IMG/VR virus record: IMGVR_UViG_3300030102_005480
Coordinates: 1-26,279 of that record
DNA from: a virus
Length of the DNA: 26,279 nucleotides
Direction: 5' to 3' (one strand)
Below the pieces are notes generated by a model, which had not been told where the DNA came from, ran no database searches, and saw nothing but the letters and a program-made list of their open reading frames with translations. The position numbers and the translations under genes were made by a program. This document shows positions 19,394 through 26,279 of the stretch, piece after piece. Position 1 is the stretch's first letter; each line of letters starts with the position of its first letter.

Positions 19394-21351
19394 GGATTGT
19401 TGTCAGCGACATAGAAACAAACGGTCTTAACGACAGCGACAAGCTCTGGATCTGTGGCGGTAAGGATATTACCACTGGCGAGATCTCTAGGTTTGATAAC
19501 TGTCACGAGGATGAAGTTGCTAGGCGTGAAGCTATCAAGTGGTATGAGTCAGCAGACATGATTGTTGGTCACAACTTTGTACAGTTTGATGCGCCCATGA
19601 TAAACAAACTCCTTCAACCCAGATTGATAGATCCAAAAAAGATTGTAGATACTCTCCTAATTAGCAGGTTAGTAAACTACGACATCGAAACACCCAAGGG
19701 TGCTAAGTTTCCTCACAGTCTACAGGCTTGGGGTATCAGGTTAAACAAACATAAGGGAGACTTTCATGAGTTTGATAAATTCAGTATCGAAATGGTTGAC
19801 TACTGGTATCAGGACATCGAGGTTACAGAATCTTTGTTCAGTCATTTCAATGATATTATTTGGAGTCCTGATTGGCGTAAGTCTCTGAGGACAGAGCACG
19901 ATGTACAGATAGAGCTAGTCCGTACACAACACTACGGTTTTTTCTTTGATAAACCAAAGGCAGAGTTCCTTCTCAACTCAGTCAAGACAAAGATGAACAC
20001 ACTGGAAGAACAATTCCAAGTAGACTTCCCACCCAAACTTACTGAGGTCAATCGTATCAAGTATCGACTCAAGAAAGATGGCGGTGAGATGGCTACAGTT
20101 ACAAAGGCTAAACAAAAGTATGCCATGACAACTGTAGAAGATGATGACCTAGTTTGTTTTGATTGGATAGAGTTCAAGCCAGGATCTGCAAAGGACAGGA
20201 TAGATGTTCTGTGGGATGCAGGATGGAAGCCAGTAGATAAAACCAAGACTGCTATTAACTTCTCTCGAAAGAAAGTAGGAGACCCATACGGCAAGTCAGT
20301 AGCCTCTATGAACGAGGATTTTTACAATCAAAAGAAGAAAGACCTAGACAGGTACGGATTTACTGTATCAGAGGCAAACCTTGGTACACTGCCTGAGACA
20401 GCACCTACAGGAGCGAAAGCTCTAGCCCAGTGGTTGACACTTGAAGGACGCAGAAGCTCACTGGTTGAGTGGCTAGGGCAGTGTGGTGACGATTTACGTA
20501 TTCATGGTAGGATAAATAACATTGGAGCATGGACTGGACGCTGTGCTCACAAAGATCCTAACACCGCTAATATATCTTCTCCGTTTCATGGTGAACCTAA
20601 GTCAGCAGTGGATGAAGTCAAGAAACAATTTGACGTACATCTACGTGCATGTTGGACAGTTCCTTCTGGCTCTTGGCTAGTGGGTACAGATGCTGACGGT
20701 ATTCAGTTACGTGTGTTAGCTGACTATCTTTGGAGACACTTTGAAGCAGATCAGTACGCACAAGCCATCATGGAGGGGAAGAAGGAAGACGAGACAGACA
20801 TACACAATGTCAACAAGAAAGCTTTGGCGGTTCCAAATGGGACAAGGGATATGGCAAAGACTTTTATCTACGCTTGGTTATTGGGTGCAGGTGTGGCAAA
20901 GACTGGTCAGATCCTAAAGGTCAGTATGAAGGAAGCACAGGAAGCACGTACTCGTTTCGAGATGAGCATTGATGGTTTATACAACTTGAAGAATCAACTC
21001 GTACCTTACATTGCAGAGCAGGGATATTTCACTGGATATGATGGACGTAAAGTTCCAGTACCCAACGCACACAAAACACTGGCAGGGATATTGCAGAACG
21101 GTGAGGCTTGCTTGATGAAGCACAGTCTACTCAAGTGGCATGACAAAGCTAGACAGGAAGGGATAAATTTTAAGATGGTTGGTTTCATCCATGATGAATA
21201 CCAAGTGGAAGTAATAGGAACAGAGGAGGAAGCTAAAAGGTTAGGACAGATACAAGCAGATTGTATGTTAGAAACTGGTCAGGAATTAGGATTTAAAATA
21301 CCTACTCCAGGATCATATGATATAGGAAAAAATTGGGCTGAGACCCATTGA
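19390..21351 (+). CDS. DNA polymerase, family A, with 3'-5' exonuclease
   Basis: A 653-residue replicative polymerase of the T7 type. The exonuclease domain has DIE at residues 7-9, GHNFVQFDAP and the YWYQDIE block. The polymerase domain has motif A LVGTDADGIQLRVLAD, motif B RDMAKTFIYAWLLGAG and motif C GFIHDEYQ. Motif B has Tyr at the site of T7 Tyr526 and E. coli Phe762, a state common in lytic phages. Length is close to T7 (704), slightly shorter. It overlaps the primase-helicase gene by ATGA, so the two should be made in step. Confidence 0.95.
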   Translation: MRIVVSDIETNGLNDSDKLWICGGKDITTGEISRFDNCHEDEVARREAIKWYESADMIVGHNFVQFDAPMINKLLQPRLIDPKKIVDTLLISRLVNYDIETPKGAKFPHSLQAWGIRLNKHKGDFHEFDKFSIEMVDYWYQDIEVTESLFSHFNDIIWSPDWRKSLRTEHDVQIELVRTQHYGFFFDKPKAEFLLNSVKTKMNTLEEQFQVDFPPKLTEVNRIKYRLKKDGGEMATVTKAKQKYAMTTVEDDDLVCFDWIEFKPGSAKDRIDVLWDAGWKPVDKTKTAINFSRKKVGDPYGKSVASMNEDFYNQKKKDLDRYGFTVSEANLGTLPETAPTGAKALAQWLTLEGRRSSLVEWLGQCGDDLRIHGRINNIGAWTGRCAHKDPNTANISSPFHGEPKSAVDEVKKQFDVHLRACWTVPSGSWLVGTDADGIQLRVLADYLWRHFEADQYAQAIMEGKKEDETDIHNVNKKALAVPNGTRDMAKTFIYAWLLGAGVAKTGQILKVSMKEAQEARTRFEMSIDGLYNLKNQLVPYIAEQGYFTGYDGRKVPVPNAHKTLAGILQNGEACLMKHSLLKWHDKARQEGINFKMVGFIHDEYQVEVIGTEEEAKRLGQIQADCMLETGQELGFKIPTPGSYDIGKNWAETH

Positions 21352-21405
21352 CAACTACAGTAGAAACAATTAGATACAACAACAGTAAAAGAAAAGGAGG
21401 GCAAT

Positions 21406-21918
21406 ATGCCATCAACACAAATTGATATTAAAGGTACACTCGAATGGGCAAAAGTATTTGAGTCTAATAGAGACCAAGCAGAGTGGAATACCGATACTAA
21501 CGGTGAGTACAAAGTTACTGTAACCACTGACAAGAAGACAGCAGATGCTTTGAAGAAAGCAGGGTGTCAAAAAAAGATGGAGGAAGTAGATGGTGGGTTT
21601 CGACTCACTGTATCACGTCCTCACACTGGCGCTGAAGACTGGATGGGTGGTGAGCCTGTCGTTGCTGACATTTCAGGTAAGGCTTGGAGTCTAGATGATA
21701 AGGGTCTTATCGGTAATGGAAGCAAAGGTATTGTCAAAGTTGAAGTGTATCGTACAAAGAAAGGTCTTGTAGGCACACGCCTTATGGGTCTTCAAGTTCT
21801 TGATCATGTGATCTACAATCCAGAAGAATCACCTTCTGAAATGTTTGCAGATCACAGTAAGAGTTCTGGTGGTAAGTCTTCCTCCCAAAAAGAACCACAG
21901 GACTCAGTACCCTTCTAG
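21406..21918 (+). CDS. Single-stranded DNA-binding protein
   Basis: A 170-residue protein with a beta-rich core (GEYKVTVTTDKKTADALKKA; IVKVEVYRTKKGLVGTRLMG) as expected of an OB fold. A disordered Ser/Lys/Gly linker follows (SKSSGGKSSSQKEP), then the tip DSVPF. Phage SSBs (T7 gp2.5) end in an acidic tail with terminal Phe, and bacterial SSB ends in DDIPF. The position between polymerase and exonuclease and the very strong AAGGAGGG ribosome binding site fit an abundant SSB. Tandem hairpins follow. The family is inferred from pattern and context, not from a conserved motif. Confidence 0.75.
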   Translation: MPSTQIDIKGTLEWAKVFESNRDQAEWNTDTNGEYKVTVTTDKKTADALKKAGCQKKMEEVDGGFRLTVSRPHTGAEDWMGGEPVVADISGKAWSLDDKGLIGNGSKGIVKVEVYRTKKGLVGTRLMGLQVLDHVIYNPEESPSEMFADHSKSSGGKSSSQKEPQDSVPF

Positions 21919-21942
21919 GTTTTGTTCCTTTTACCCTAGAAG
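21912..21942. other. Hairpin overlapping the SSB stop codon
   Basis: CTTCTAGG (21912-21919) pairs with CCTAGAAG (21935-21942), an eight-base stem with a loop of 15. The SSB stop codon lies inside the left arm. It is followed four bases later by a stronger GC-rich hairpin. Confidence 0.5.
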
Positions 21943-21946
21943 AATA

Positions 21947-21983
21947 AGCCCCCACCTTTTTCGTTCATTTTTGGGTGGGGGCT
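21947..21983 (+). terminator. Strong GC hairpin after SSB, possible attenuator
   Basis: AGCCCCCACC (21947-21956) pairs perfectly with GGTGGGGGCT (21974-21983) around a T-rich loop of 17 bases. No T-run follows (ATACAAAA), so it is not a textbook intrinsic terminator. It may reduce readthrough into the exonuclease gene or stabilise the SSB transcript. Confidence 0.5.
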
Positions 21984-22003
21984 ATACAAAAAAAGGAAAC
22001 ACA

Positions 22004-22876
22004 ATGCCCACAATAGATACACTAGTTAAAGATATGGAAGATACTATCCTTGGTTTAAAAGGATGGGATCACATTGTTGGTTTGAAGATGGGTGACTCCA
22101 TTGCTAAGACTGCATTCCAAAGATTCAGTGAGCCACAGAAACCTCGTAAGTATTTATCTTTCTCTAGTATAGGAAGTCCCTGTCAAAGAAAACTTTGGTA
22201 CAAGATAAACGACACTGAGGCAGCAAAGCCTTTGTCTGCAGCAGACTTACTAAAATTTTTCTACGGAGACATGATAGAAGAGTTAGTTCTTTCTATTGTC
22301 AAAGTCTCTGGTCATGAAGTGACAGGGGAACAAGACCGCATGTTTATTGGTAACATGGCAGGTCACAGAGACGCAGTGATTGATGGTATGACAGTCGATG
22401 TTAAGTCTGCCTCTCCCTACTCATTCAAGAAATTTGCAGAGGGTAACTTACGTGAGGATGATCCCTTCGGATACATCAGTCAGTTGAGTTCCTATGTTTA
22501 CGCTGCAAAGGATGATCCACTCGTAACAAACAAAACACATGGGGCTTTTCTTGTTGTTGATAAAGTCAACGGAACAATCTGCCTGGATGTCTATGACTTC
22601 TCGAAAGAGTTAGAACAAAAAGAAAAAGAGATAGGCACTGTAAAGAAGATGGTGAAAGGTAAAATACCTGACCGTCCTTTTGATCCTGTTCCTGTCTCCG
22701 CAAACAGCCCTAACACAAAATTACCAAAAACCTGTAACTTTTGTGACTTCAAAAAGAAGTGTTGGCCTGAAGCCAGAAAGTTTGTGTATAGTAATTATGA
22801 TGCCTATCTGGTAGACGTAGTTAAGAAACCAAATGTACCAGAGGATCTTACCTACAATGACCAGGAAAAAATTTAA
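22004..22876 (+). CDS. RecB/Cas4-like PD-(D/E)XK exonuclease with probable iron-sulfur cluster
   Basis: A 290-residue nuclease. The PD-(D/E)XK core shows GHRDAVIDG at 120-128, VDVKSA at 131-136 (Asp132, Lys134) and the RecB-type QxxxY motif QLSSY at 160-164. Cys60 (SPCQRKLWY) and Cys244, 247 and 253 (TCNFCDFKKKC) have the spacing of the Cas4/AddB iron-sulfur cluster. It is the likely counterpart of T7 gp6 exonuclease, degrading host DNA or processing ends for recombination. I chose the ATG at 22004 with AAGGA seven bases upstream. Confidence 0.85.
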   Translation: MPTIDTLVKDMEDTILGLKGWDHIVGLKMGDSIAKTAFQRFSEPQKPRKYLSFSSIGSPCQRKLWYKINDTEAAKPLSAADLLKFFYGDMIEELVLSIVKVSGHEVTGEQDRMFIGNMAGHRDAVIDGMTVDVKSASPYSFKKFAEGNLREDDPFGYISQLSSYVYAAKDDPLVTNKTHGAFLVVDKVNGTICLDVYDFSKELEQKEKEIGTVKKMVKGKIPDRPFDPVPVSANSPNTKLPKTCNFCDFKKKCWPEARKFVYSNYDAYLVDVVKKPNVPEDLTYNDQEKI

Positions 22877-23252
22877 AGAGGCAGCACTCAGAGCAGGGTA
22901 TCGTTCTGGCTTTGAGGATGAAACAGCCAAGTACTTAAAAGAAAAAGGTGTTGAGTTCACCTACGAGAAAGAACGTATAGAGTGGCTAGATATAAGAACT
23001 CGTCACTACACTCCCGACTTTGTTTTAAGTAACGGTATTGTCATAGAAACCAAAGGACGTTTTGTATCTACTGATAGACGTAAACATATAGAGATACGAA
23101 AACAATTTCCTGATTTAGATTTACGTTTTGTATTTCAAAACAGCAGGATCAAGTTATACAAGGGTGCTAAGTCTTGTTACGCTGACTGGTGTAAACGTCA
23201 TGGTTTTAAATACGCAGATAAAATAATTCCTGATGAATGGTTAGAAGAATAA
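22857..23252 (+). CDS. Endonuclease I, Holliday junction resolvase (T7 gp3-like)
   Basis: A 131-residue protein that aligns almost without gaps with T7 endonuclease I: YRSGFEDE, the RHYTPDFVLSNGI block, IETKG, the FVFQNSRIKLYKG block and HGFKYADKIIPDEW. The catalytic residues are present: Glu20, Asp54, Glu64 and Lys66 (T7 Glu20, Asp55, Glu65, Lys67). It resolves branched DNA before packaging and helps break down host DNA. The start at 22857 overlaps the exonuclease gene by 20 bases; an ATG at 22833 is also in frame. Confidence 0.95.
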   Translation: MTRKKFKEAALRAGYRSGFEDETAKYLKEKGVEFTYEKERIEWLDIRTRHYTPDFVLSNGIVIETKGRFVSTDRRKHIEIRKQFPDLDLRFVFQNSRIKLYKGAKSCYADWCKRHGFKYADKIIPDEWLEE

Positions 23253-23254
23253 TC

Positions 23255-23282
23255 TTGACGGAATTAATTTAATTCTTATAAC
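23255..23282 (+). promoter_or_regulatory. Probable promoter with a perfect dyad in its spacer
   Basis: TTGACG (23255-23260) and TATAAC (23277-23282) are 16 bases apart, a good sigma70-type pair. The spacer contains the perfect palindrome GAATTAA-T-TTAATTC (23261-23275), which fills nearly all of it. It lies in the gap before the nucleotide-metabolism genes (53-residue protein, MazG-like, NrdJ). This suggests a promoter with its own operator. Confidence 0.55.
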
Positions 23283-23294
23283 TTGGAGGTTCCT

Positions 23295-23456
23295 GTGTTG
23301 TTTGAAATAACAATGCTGTTAAAGCTAGACCCTGACGCTAACTTTATAGCCTCAGATAAAGATGGTGCTGCAATAGGACTTGAACAAGTTGTATCAGATA
23401 CCATCTATGATATAGACGATGTTGAAATAATTGAAATAGAAGTAAAGGAAAAATAA
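23295..23456 (+). CDS. Small acidic hypothetical protein (GTG start)
   Basis: A 53-residue acidic protein (MLLKLDPDANFIASDKDGAA, then IYDIDDVEIIEIEVKEK). The start is GTG at 23295, about five bases behind a strong GGAGG. It ends in TAATG overlapping the MazG-like gene. It resembles small beta-alpha-beta phage proteins; no family. Confidence 0.65.
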   Translation: MLFEITMLLKLDPDANFIASDKDGAAIGLEQVVSDTIYDIDDVEIIEIEVKEK

Positions 23457-23833
23457 TGTTAACACGACAAGACTTGGAAGACATGGGATACTTTGATGCT
23501 TTTGATGAGGTTAAAGAAATTAACCTATCTGATTATGCAGAGTGGGTTGAGAATAAGATTGTAACCACTGGTGACAAAAGAATACTAGAAAACACTATGG
23601 GTTTTATTGGAGAGACTGGTGAGTTCTTTGAGAAGATAAAGAAACACGTAAGAGACAAGACACCGCTAGATAAGGAGGGTGTCACACTTGAAGCAGGTGA
23701 TGTTCTATTTTATTATGTAGCCCTGTTAAATGTGTTAGATATAAAATTTAAAGATGTTATAAAAAATAATATGAAGAAACTAGATAGCAGAGAGAAAAGA
23801 AATAAAATAAAGGGATCGGGAGATTACAGATGA
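23456..23833 (+). CDS. MazG-like nucleotide pyrophosphohydrolase
   Basis: A 125-residue all-alpha NTP pyrophosphohydrolase. The metal-binding motif is present: GETGEFFEK (Glu53, Glu56) followed by LEAGDVLFYYVALLNVL (Glu79, Asp82). It hydrolyses (d)NTPs or (p)ppGpp-type nucleotides to monophosphates, and in marine phages is thought to lower host alarmone or tune nucleotide pools. It is coupled by ATGA to the ribonucleotide reductase, which supports a nucleotide role. Confidence 0.85.
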   Translation: MLTRQDLEDMGYFDAFDEVKEINLSDYAEWVENKIVTTGDKRILENTMGFIGETGEFFEKIKKHVRDKTPLDKEGVTLEAGDVLFYYVALLNVLDIKFKDVIKNNMKKLDSREKRNKIKGSGDYR

Positions 23834-25728
23834 ACAACTACTTACCAACAGACTATCAATCATTTATTCATACATCACGCTATGCCAAGTACTTTGATGG
23901 TAAGGGCAGAGAGTCCTGGCCTGAGACAGTAGGGAGATATGTTGAGAATGTAGTTAGACCAGTCGTAGACACAGAGACAGCTAACGAAATAGAACAAGGA
24001 ATACTAAGCCTGGAAGTTATGCCTAGCATGAGAGCCATGATGACAGCAGGTATAGCTTTAGACAGAGACAATACAGCAGGATACAACTGTAGTTACTTAC
24101 CTGTAGATGACCCAAAGTCCTTCGATGAGGCTATGTTCATTCTCCTCTGTGGCACTGGTGTCGGATTCAGTGTCGAGAGGCAGTTCATTAGCAAGCTTCC
24201 CGAAATTCCTAAACTCTTCGAGAGTGATACTACCATTGTGGTAAAGGACAGCAAGGAAGGGTGGGCTAAAGCGTTTAGACAACTACTGGTACTCCTTTGG
24301 GCAGGTGAGATTCCATTGTGGGATGTAAGCAGGGTTAGACCTGCAGGTGCGAGACTCAAAACATTTGGTGGTAGAGCCTCTGGTCCTGCTCCTCTTGTTG
24401 ATCTATTCAACTTTGCAGTCAAGCTATTTAAAGAAGCAGAGGGGCGTAAGTTATCCTCAATAGAGTGTCACGATCTAATGTGTAAGATCGGAGAGATAGT
24501 AGTTGTAGGTGGTGTCAGACGCAGTGCCATGATCTCTCTATCTAATTTATCAGATGATCGTATGCGTCACGCTAAGTCTGGTAACTGGTGGGACAATGAA
24601 CCCCAACGTGCCTTGGCTAACAACAGTGTGTCATACACAGAGAAACCAGACAGTCTGTCCTTCATGCGTGAGTGGATGGCACTAGTCGAATCAGGGAGTG
24701 GTGAACGTGGTATCTTTAATCGGGAAGCAGCTAAGAAACAAGCTGCAAAGAATGGCAGACGTGCTGCTGACTATGACTTTGGAACTAATCCATGCAGTGA
24801 AATTATTCTTAGACCGTATCAGTTCTGTAATCTTACGGAAGTTGTGGTACGAGCCACAGATACGGTGGATGACTTGGCTAGAAAAGTCAGACTCGCCACA
24901 ATACTTGGGACGATCCAAAGCACGTACACGAAATTTCCATACCTGCGAAAAGTGTGGACAACGAATACTGAAGAAGAACGTTTGTTGGGTGTGTCACTAA
25001 CTGGTATTATGGACAACCCATTGATGACTACAAAAAATAAAGGACTGGATAAAACACTTGAAAACCTACGTAACGTTGCTGTTGTTACTAATGCTGAGTG
25101 GGCTGATCGTCTTGGTATTCCACAGTCAGCAGCTATCACCTGTGTTAAACCATCAGGCACAGTCTCACAGTTGGTTGACTCTGCATCTGGTATCCATGCA
25201 CGTCATTCACCTTATTACATTAGAACCGTTAGAGGAGATAACAAAGACCCTCTTACCACCTTCATGAAGGATCAGGGTATTCCTAGTGAGCCTGATGTAT
25301 TTAAACCAGATCAGACAACAGTATTCTCTTTTCCTGTAAAAGCTCCTAACAAGGCTGTGGTTACATCTGATCTATCTGCTGTTGATCAACTTAATATGTG
25401 GTTGATGTATCAGAGAAACTGGTGTGAGCATAAACCATCTGTGACTATCAACGTCAAGAAGGATGAGTGGTTTGAGGTTGGAACATTTGTGTATGAACAC
25501 TTCGATGAAATGTCTGGTGTGTCCTTCCTACCTTACAATGAACACACCTATCAACAAGCTCCGTATCAGGAGATAGGTAAAGAAGAATATAAAAATATTC
25601 TATCCACTATGCCAAAAAGTATTGACTGGTCTAGACTCAGCGAGTATGAAAAAGAAGACACTACTAGTTCGAGTCAAACATTTGCTTGCACTGGTGATGT
25701 CTGCGAGGTGGTAGACATAGGGGCATAG
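23830..25728 (+). CDS. nrdJ: Adenosylcobalamin-dependent ribonucleoside-triphosphate reductase (class II, monomeric)
   Basis: A 632-residue reductase making dNTPs from NTPs with coenzyme B12 radical chemistry. Active-site residues match Lactobacillus leichmannii RTPR in spacing: Cys87 (for Cys119), Asn320, Cys322, Glu324 in NPCSEIILRPYQFC, and Cys333 (for Cys419). The redox pair Cys620 and Cys625 lies in FACTGDVCEVV near the C-terminus (for Cys731/736). It is about 100 residues shorter than the bacterial enzyme, as usual for phage versions. It needs host-supplied cobalamin. It overlaps the MazG-like gene by ATGA. Confidence 0.95.
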   Translation: MNNYLPTDYQSFIHTSRYAKYFDGKGRESWPETVGRYVENVVRPVVDTETANEIEQGILSLEVMPSMRAMMTAGIALDRDNTAGYNCSYLPVDDPKSFDEAMFILLCGTGVGFSVERQFISKLPEIPKLFESDTTIVVKDSKEGWAKAFRQLLVLLWAGEIPLWDVSRVRPAGARLKTFGGRASGPAPLVDLFNFAVKLFKEAEGRKLSSIECHDLMCKIGEIVVVGGVRRSAMISLSNLSDDRMRHAKSGNWWDNEPQRALANNSVSYTEKPDSLSFMREWMALVESGSGERGIFNREAAKKQAAKNGRRAADYDFGTNPCSEIILRPYQFCNLTEVVVRATDTVDDLARKVRLATILGTIQSTYTKFPYLRKVWTTNTEEERLLGVSLTGIMDNPLMTTKNKGLDKTLENLRNVAVVTNAEWADRLGIPQSAAITCVKPSGTVSQLVDSASGIHARHSPYYIRTVRGDNKDPLTTFMKDQGIPSEPDVFKPDQTTVFSFPVKAPNKAVVTSDLSAVDQLNMWLMYQRNWCEHKPSVTINVKKDEWFEVGTFVYEHFDEMSGVSFLPYNEHTYQQAPYQEIGKEEYKNILSTMPKSIDWSRLSEYEKEDTTSSSQTFACTGDVCEVVDIGA

Positions 25729-25731
25729 CCA

Positions 25732-26217
25732 ATGGCGAAAAGAAACGCTTTCTCAATTAGAGAGGGAACAGCAGCAGAAAAAGAATTTATAAAGTTACGT
25801 GGAAATAACTTTGTTAGATCTGCTACAAGGGATGAAGACATCTTCGAACACTGGGATGTTTTGGACAAAGAGTTTGGTAAGGTTGACGTTAAAGCAGCCA
25901 AACGATTTGAAAGAAGAGGACCAGTGGACTATACAATCTGGTGGGAGTTACGTACAGTCAAACGTCCTCCCGACTGGAAACCCACTAAGGGATGGGGAGT
26001 ACCAAACGGAGTAGACAGATTCGTTGCGGTACGAGCCAAGGAAGCTTTCTACTTACTAGATCCTTCTGATATAATAGATGATCTAAGAAAGAGATGCACT
26101 GATTATTTTAAAGGAGAGTTTGGTCTTCTTACTAGACCAGGAAGAGGTGACTTGGTTACTATACTTCCCCTAGACTACGTGATAGAAAATAGTAGACATA
26201 CCGTTGAGGTAAGTTAG
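25732..26217 (+). CDS. Putative PD-(D/E)XK-fold protein
   Basis: A 161-residue protein beginning three bases after nrdJ. EGTAAEKEF (Glu16), EHWDV (Asp42) and VDVKAAKR (Asp52, Lys54) give the E-x-D-x-D-x-K arrangement of PD-(D/E)XK nucleases. A conserved Trp-rich middle follows (TIWWELRTVKRPPDWKPTKG). Similar small nuclease-like proteins occur in cyanophages next to metabolic genes, with unknown substrate. Nuclease activity is inferred. Confidence 0.68.
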   Translation: MAKRNAFSIREGTAAEKEFIKLRGNNFVRSATRDEDIFEHWDVLDKEFGKVDVKAAKRFERRGPVDYTIWWELRTVKRPPDWKPTKGWGVPNGVDRFVAVRAKEAFYLLDPSDIIDDLRKRCTDYFKGEFGLLTRPGRGDLVTILPLDYVIENSRHTVEVS

Positions 26218-26225
26218 GAGTTGAT

Positions 26226-26279
26226 ATGAAGTGTAAGAACTGCGGCTTTCTATTAGATGATGATGGTCATTGTGGAGAG
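26226..26279 (+). CDS. Start of a zinc-ribbon protein (cut by window end)
   Basis: The first 18 codons read MKCKNCGFLLDDDGHCGE, with a CxxC knuckle and a further Cys. AGGAG stands five bases before the ATG. The rest lies beyond the window. Confidence 0.6.
   Translation, partial: MKCKNCGFLLDDDGHCGE

Noticed and set aside
21947-21983. Standard rho-independent terminator after SSB
   Set aside because: The stem is excellent, but neither strand shows the T-run that should follow, so I kept it only as a low-confidence terminator or attenuator.
24698-25000. 100-codon frame inside nrdJ ending in CEKCGQ and CWVCH
   Set aside because: The zinc-ribbon look is tempting, but the whole frame is embedded in the well-conserved nrdJ coding sequence in another phase and has no own start signal.
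1-26279. tRNA genes, CRISPR arrays, insertion sequences, integrase
   Set aside because: By eye I saw no cloverleaf-compatible stretch in the gaps, no spaced direct repeats of CRISPR type, no transposase and no recombinase. A computed scan could still find a divergent tRNA.

Overview
The window is part of a tailed double-stranded DNA phage genome, most likely a lytic marine podovirus-like phage. This rests on a T7-type replication set (primase-helicase, family A DNA polymerase, SSB with an acidic PF tail, endonuclease I), a terminase pair and a lysis module. It also carries a monomeric adenosylcobalamin-dependent ribonucleotide reductase and many small basic proteins of a kind I associate with uncultured marine phages. 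A small DUF1127 protein, a family concentrated in Alphaproteobacteria, suggests an alphaproteobacterial host (SAR11, SAR116 or Rhodobacteraceae). The B12-dependent reductase recalls the cobavirus group of roseophages. Both placements are inferences. No RNA polymerase, integrase or repressor gene is visible, and the virion genes portal, capsid and tail are not in the window.

Layout. Positions 1-9350 are one long leftward gene block, tightly packed with ATGA and TAATG overlaps. Read from its start at 9350 it holds small membrane proteins (one with an EF-hand), two very basic proteins, an M15 endolysin and a probable u-spanin. It continues with a conserved basic protein, a predicted outer-membrane beta-barrel, small Cys-containing peptides, several Lys-rich proteins (one built of MKKKGYAxGG repeats), a DUF1127 protein behind its own probable promoter, then the terminase small subunit and the start of the large subunit, which runs off the left end.

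Positions 9351-10328 are an AT-rich non-coding divergent control region. It is packed with three families of inverted repeats and is the best candidate for an early control region or origin.

Positions 10329-15929 are rightward: a strikingly AT-rich GP88-family gene, then about twenty small, overlapping, mostly unrecognised ORFs, including paralogous acidic Trp/Tyr-rich proteins and an HExxH metallopeptidase. A second control region at 15930-16160 reuses one of the operator-like repeats.

Positions 16161-26279 hold a SleB-type cell wall hydrolase, small ORFs, and the replication, recombination and nucleotide module: primase-helicase, PolA, SSB, Cas4/RecB-like exonuclease, endonuclease I, MazG-like pyrophosphohydrolase, class II RNR (NrdJ) and a PD-(D/E)XK-like protein. 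A zinc-ribbon ORF is cut by the right end.

Functionally, the right arm would make dNTPs (NrdJ, MazG), copy the genome (primase-helicase, PolA, SSB) and resolve or degrade DNA (endonuclease I, exonuclease). The left arm packages DNA, supplies basic accessory proteins and lyses the cell.
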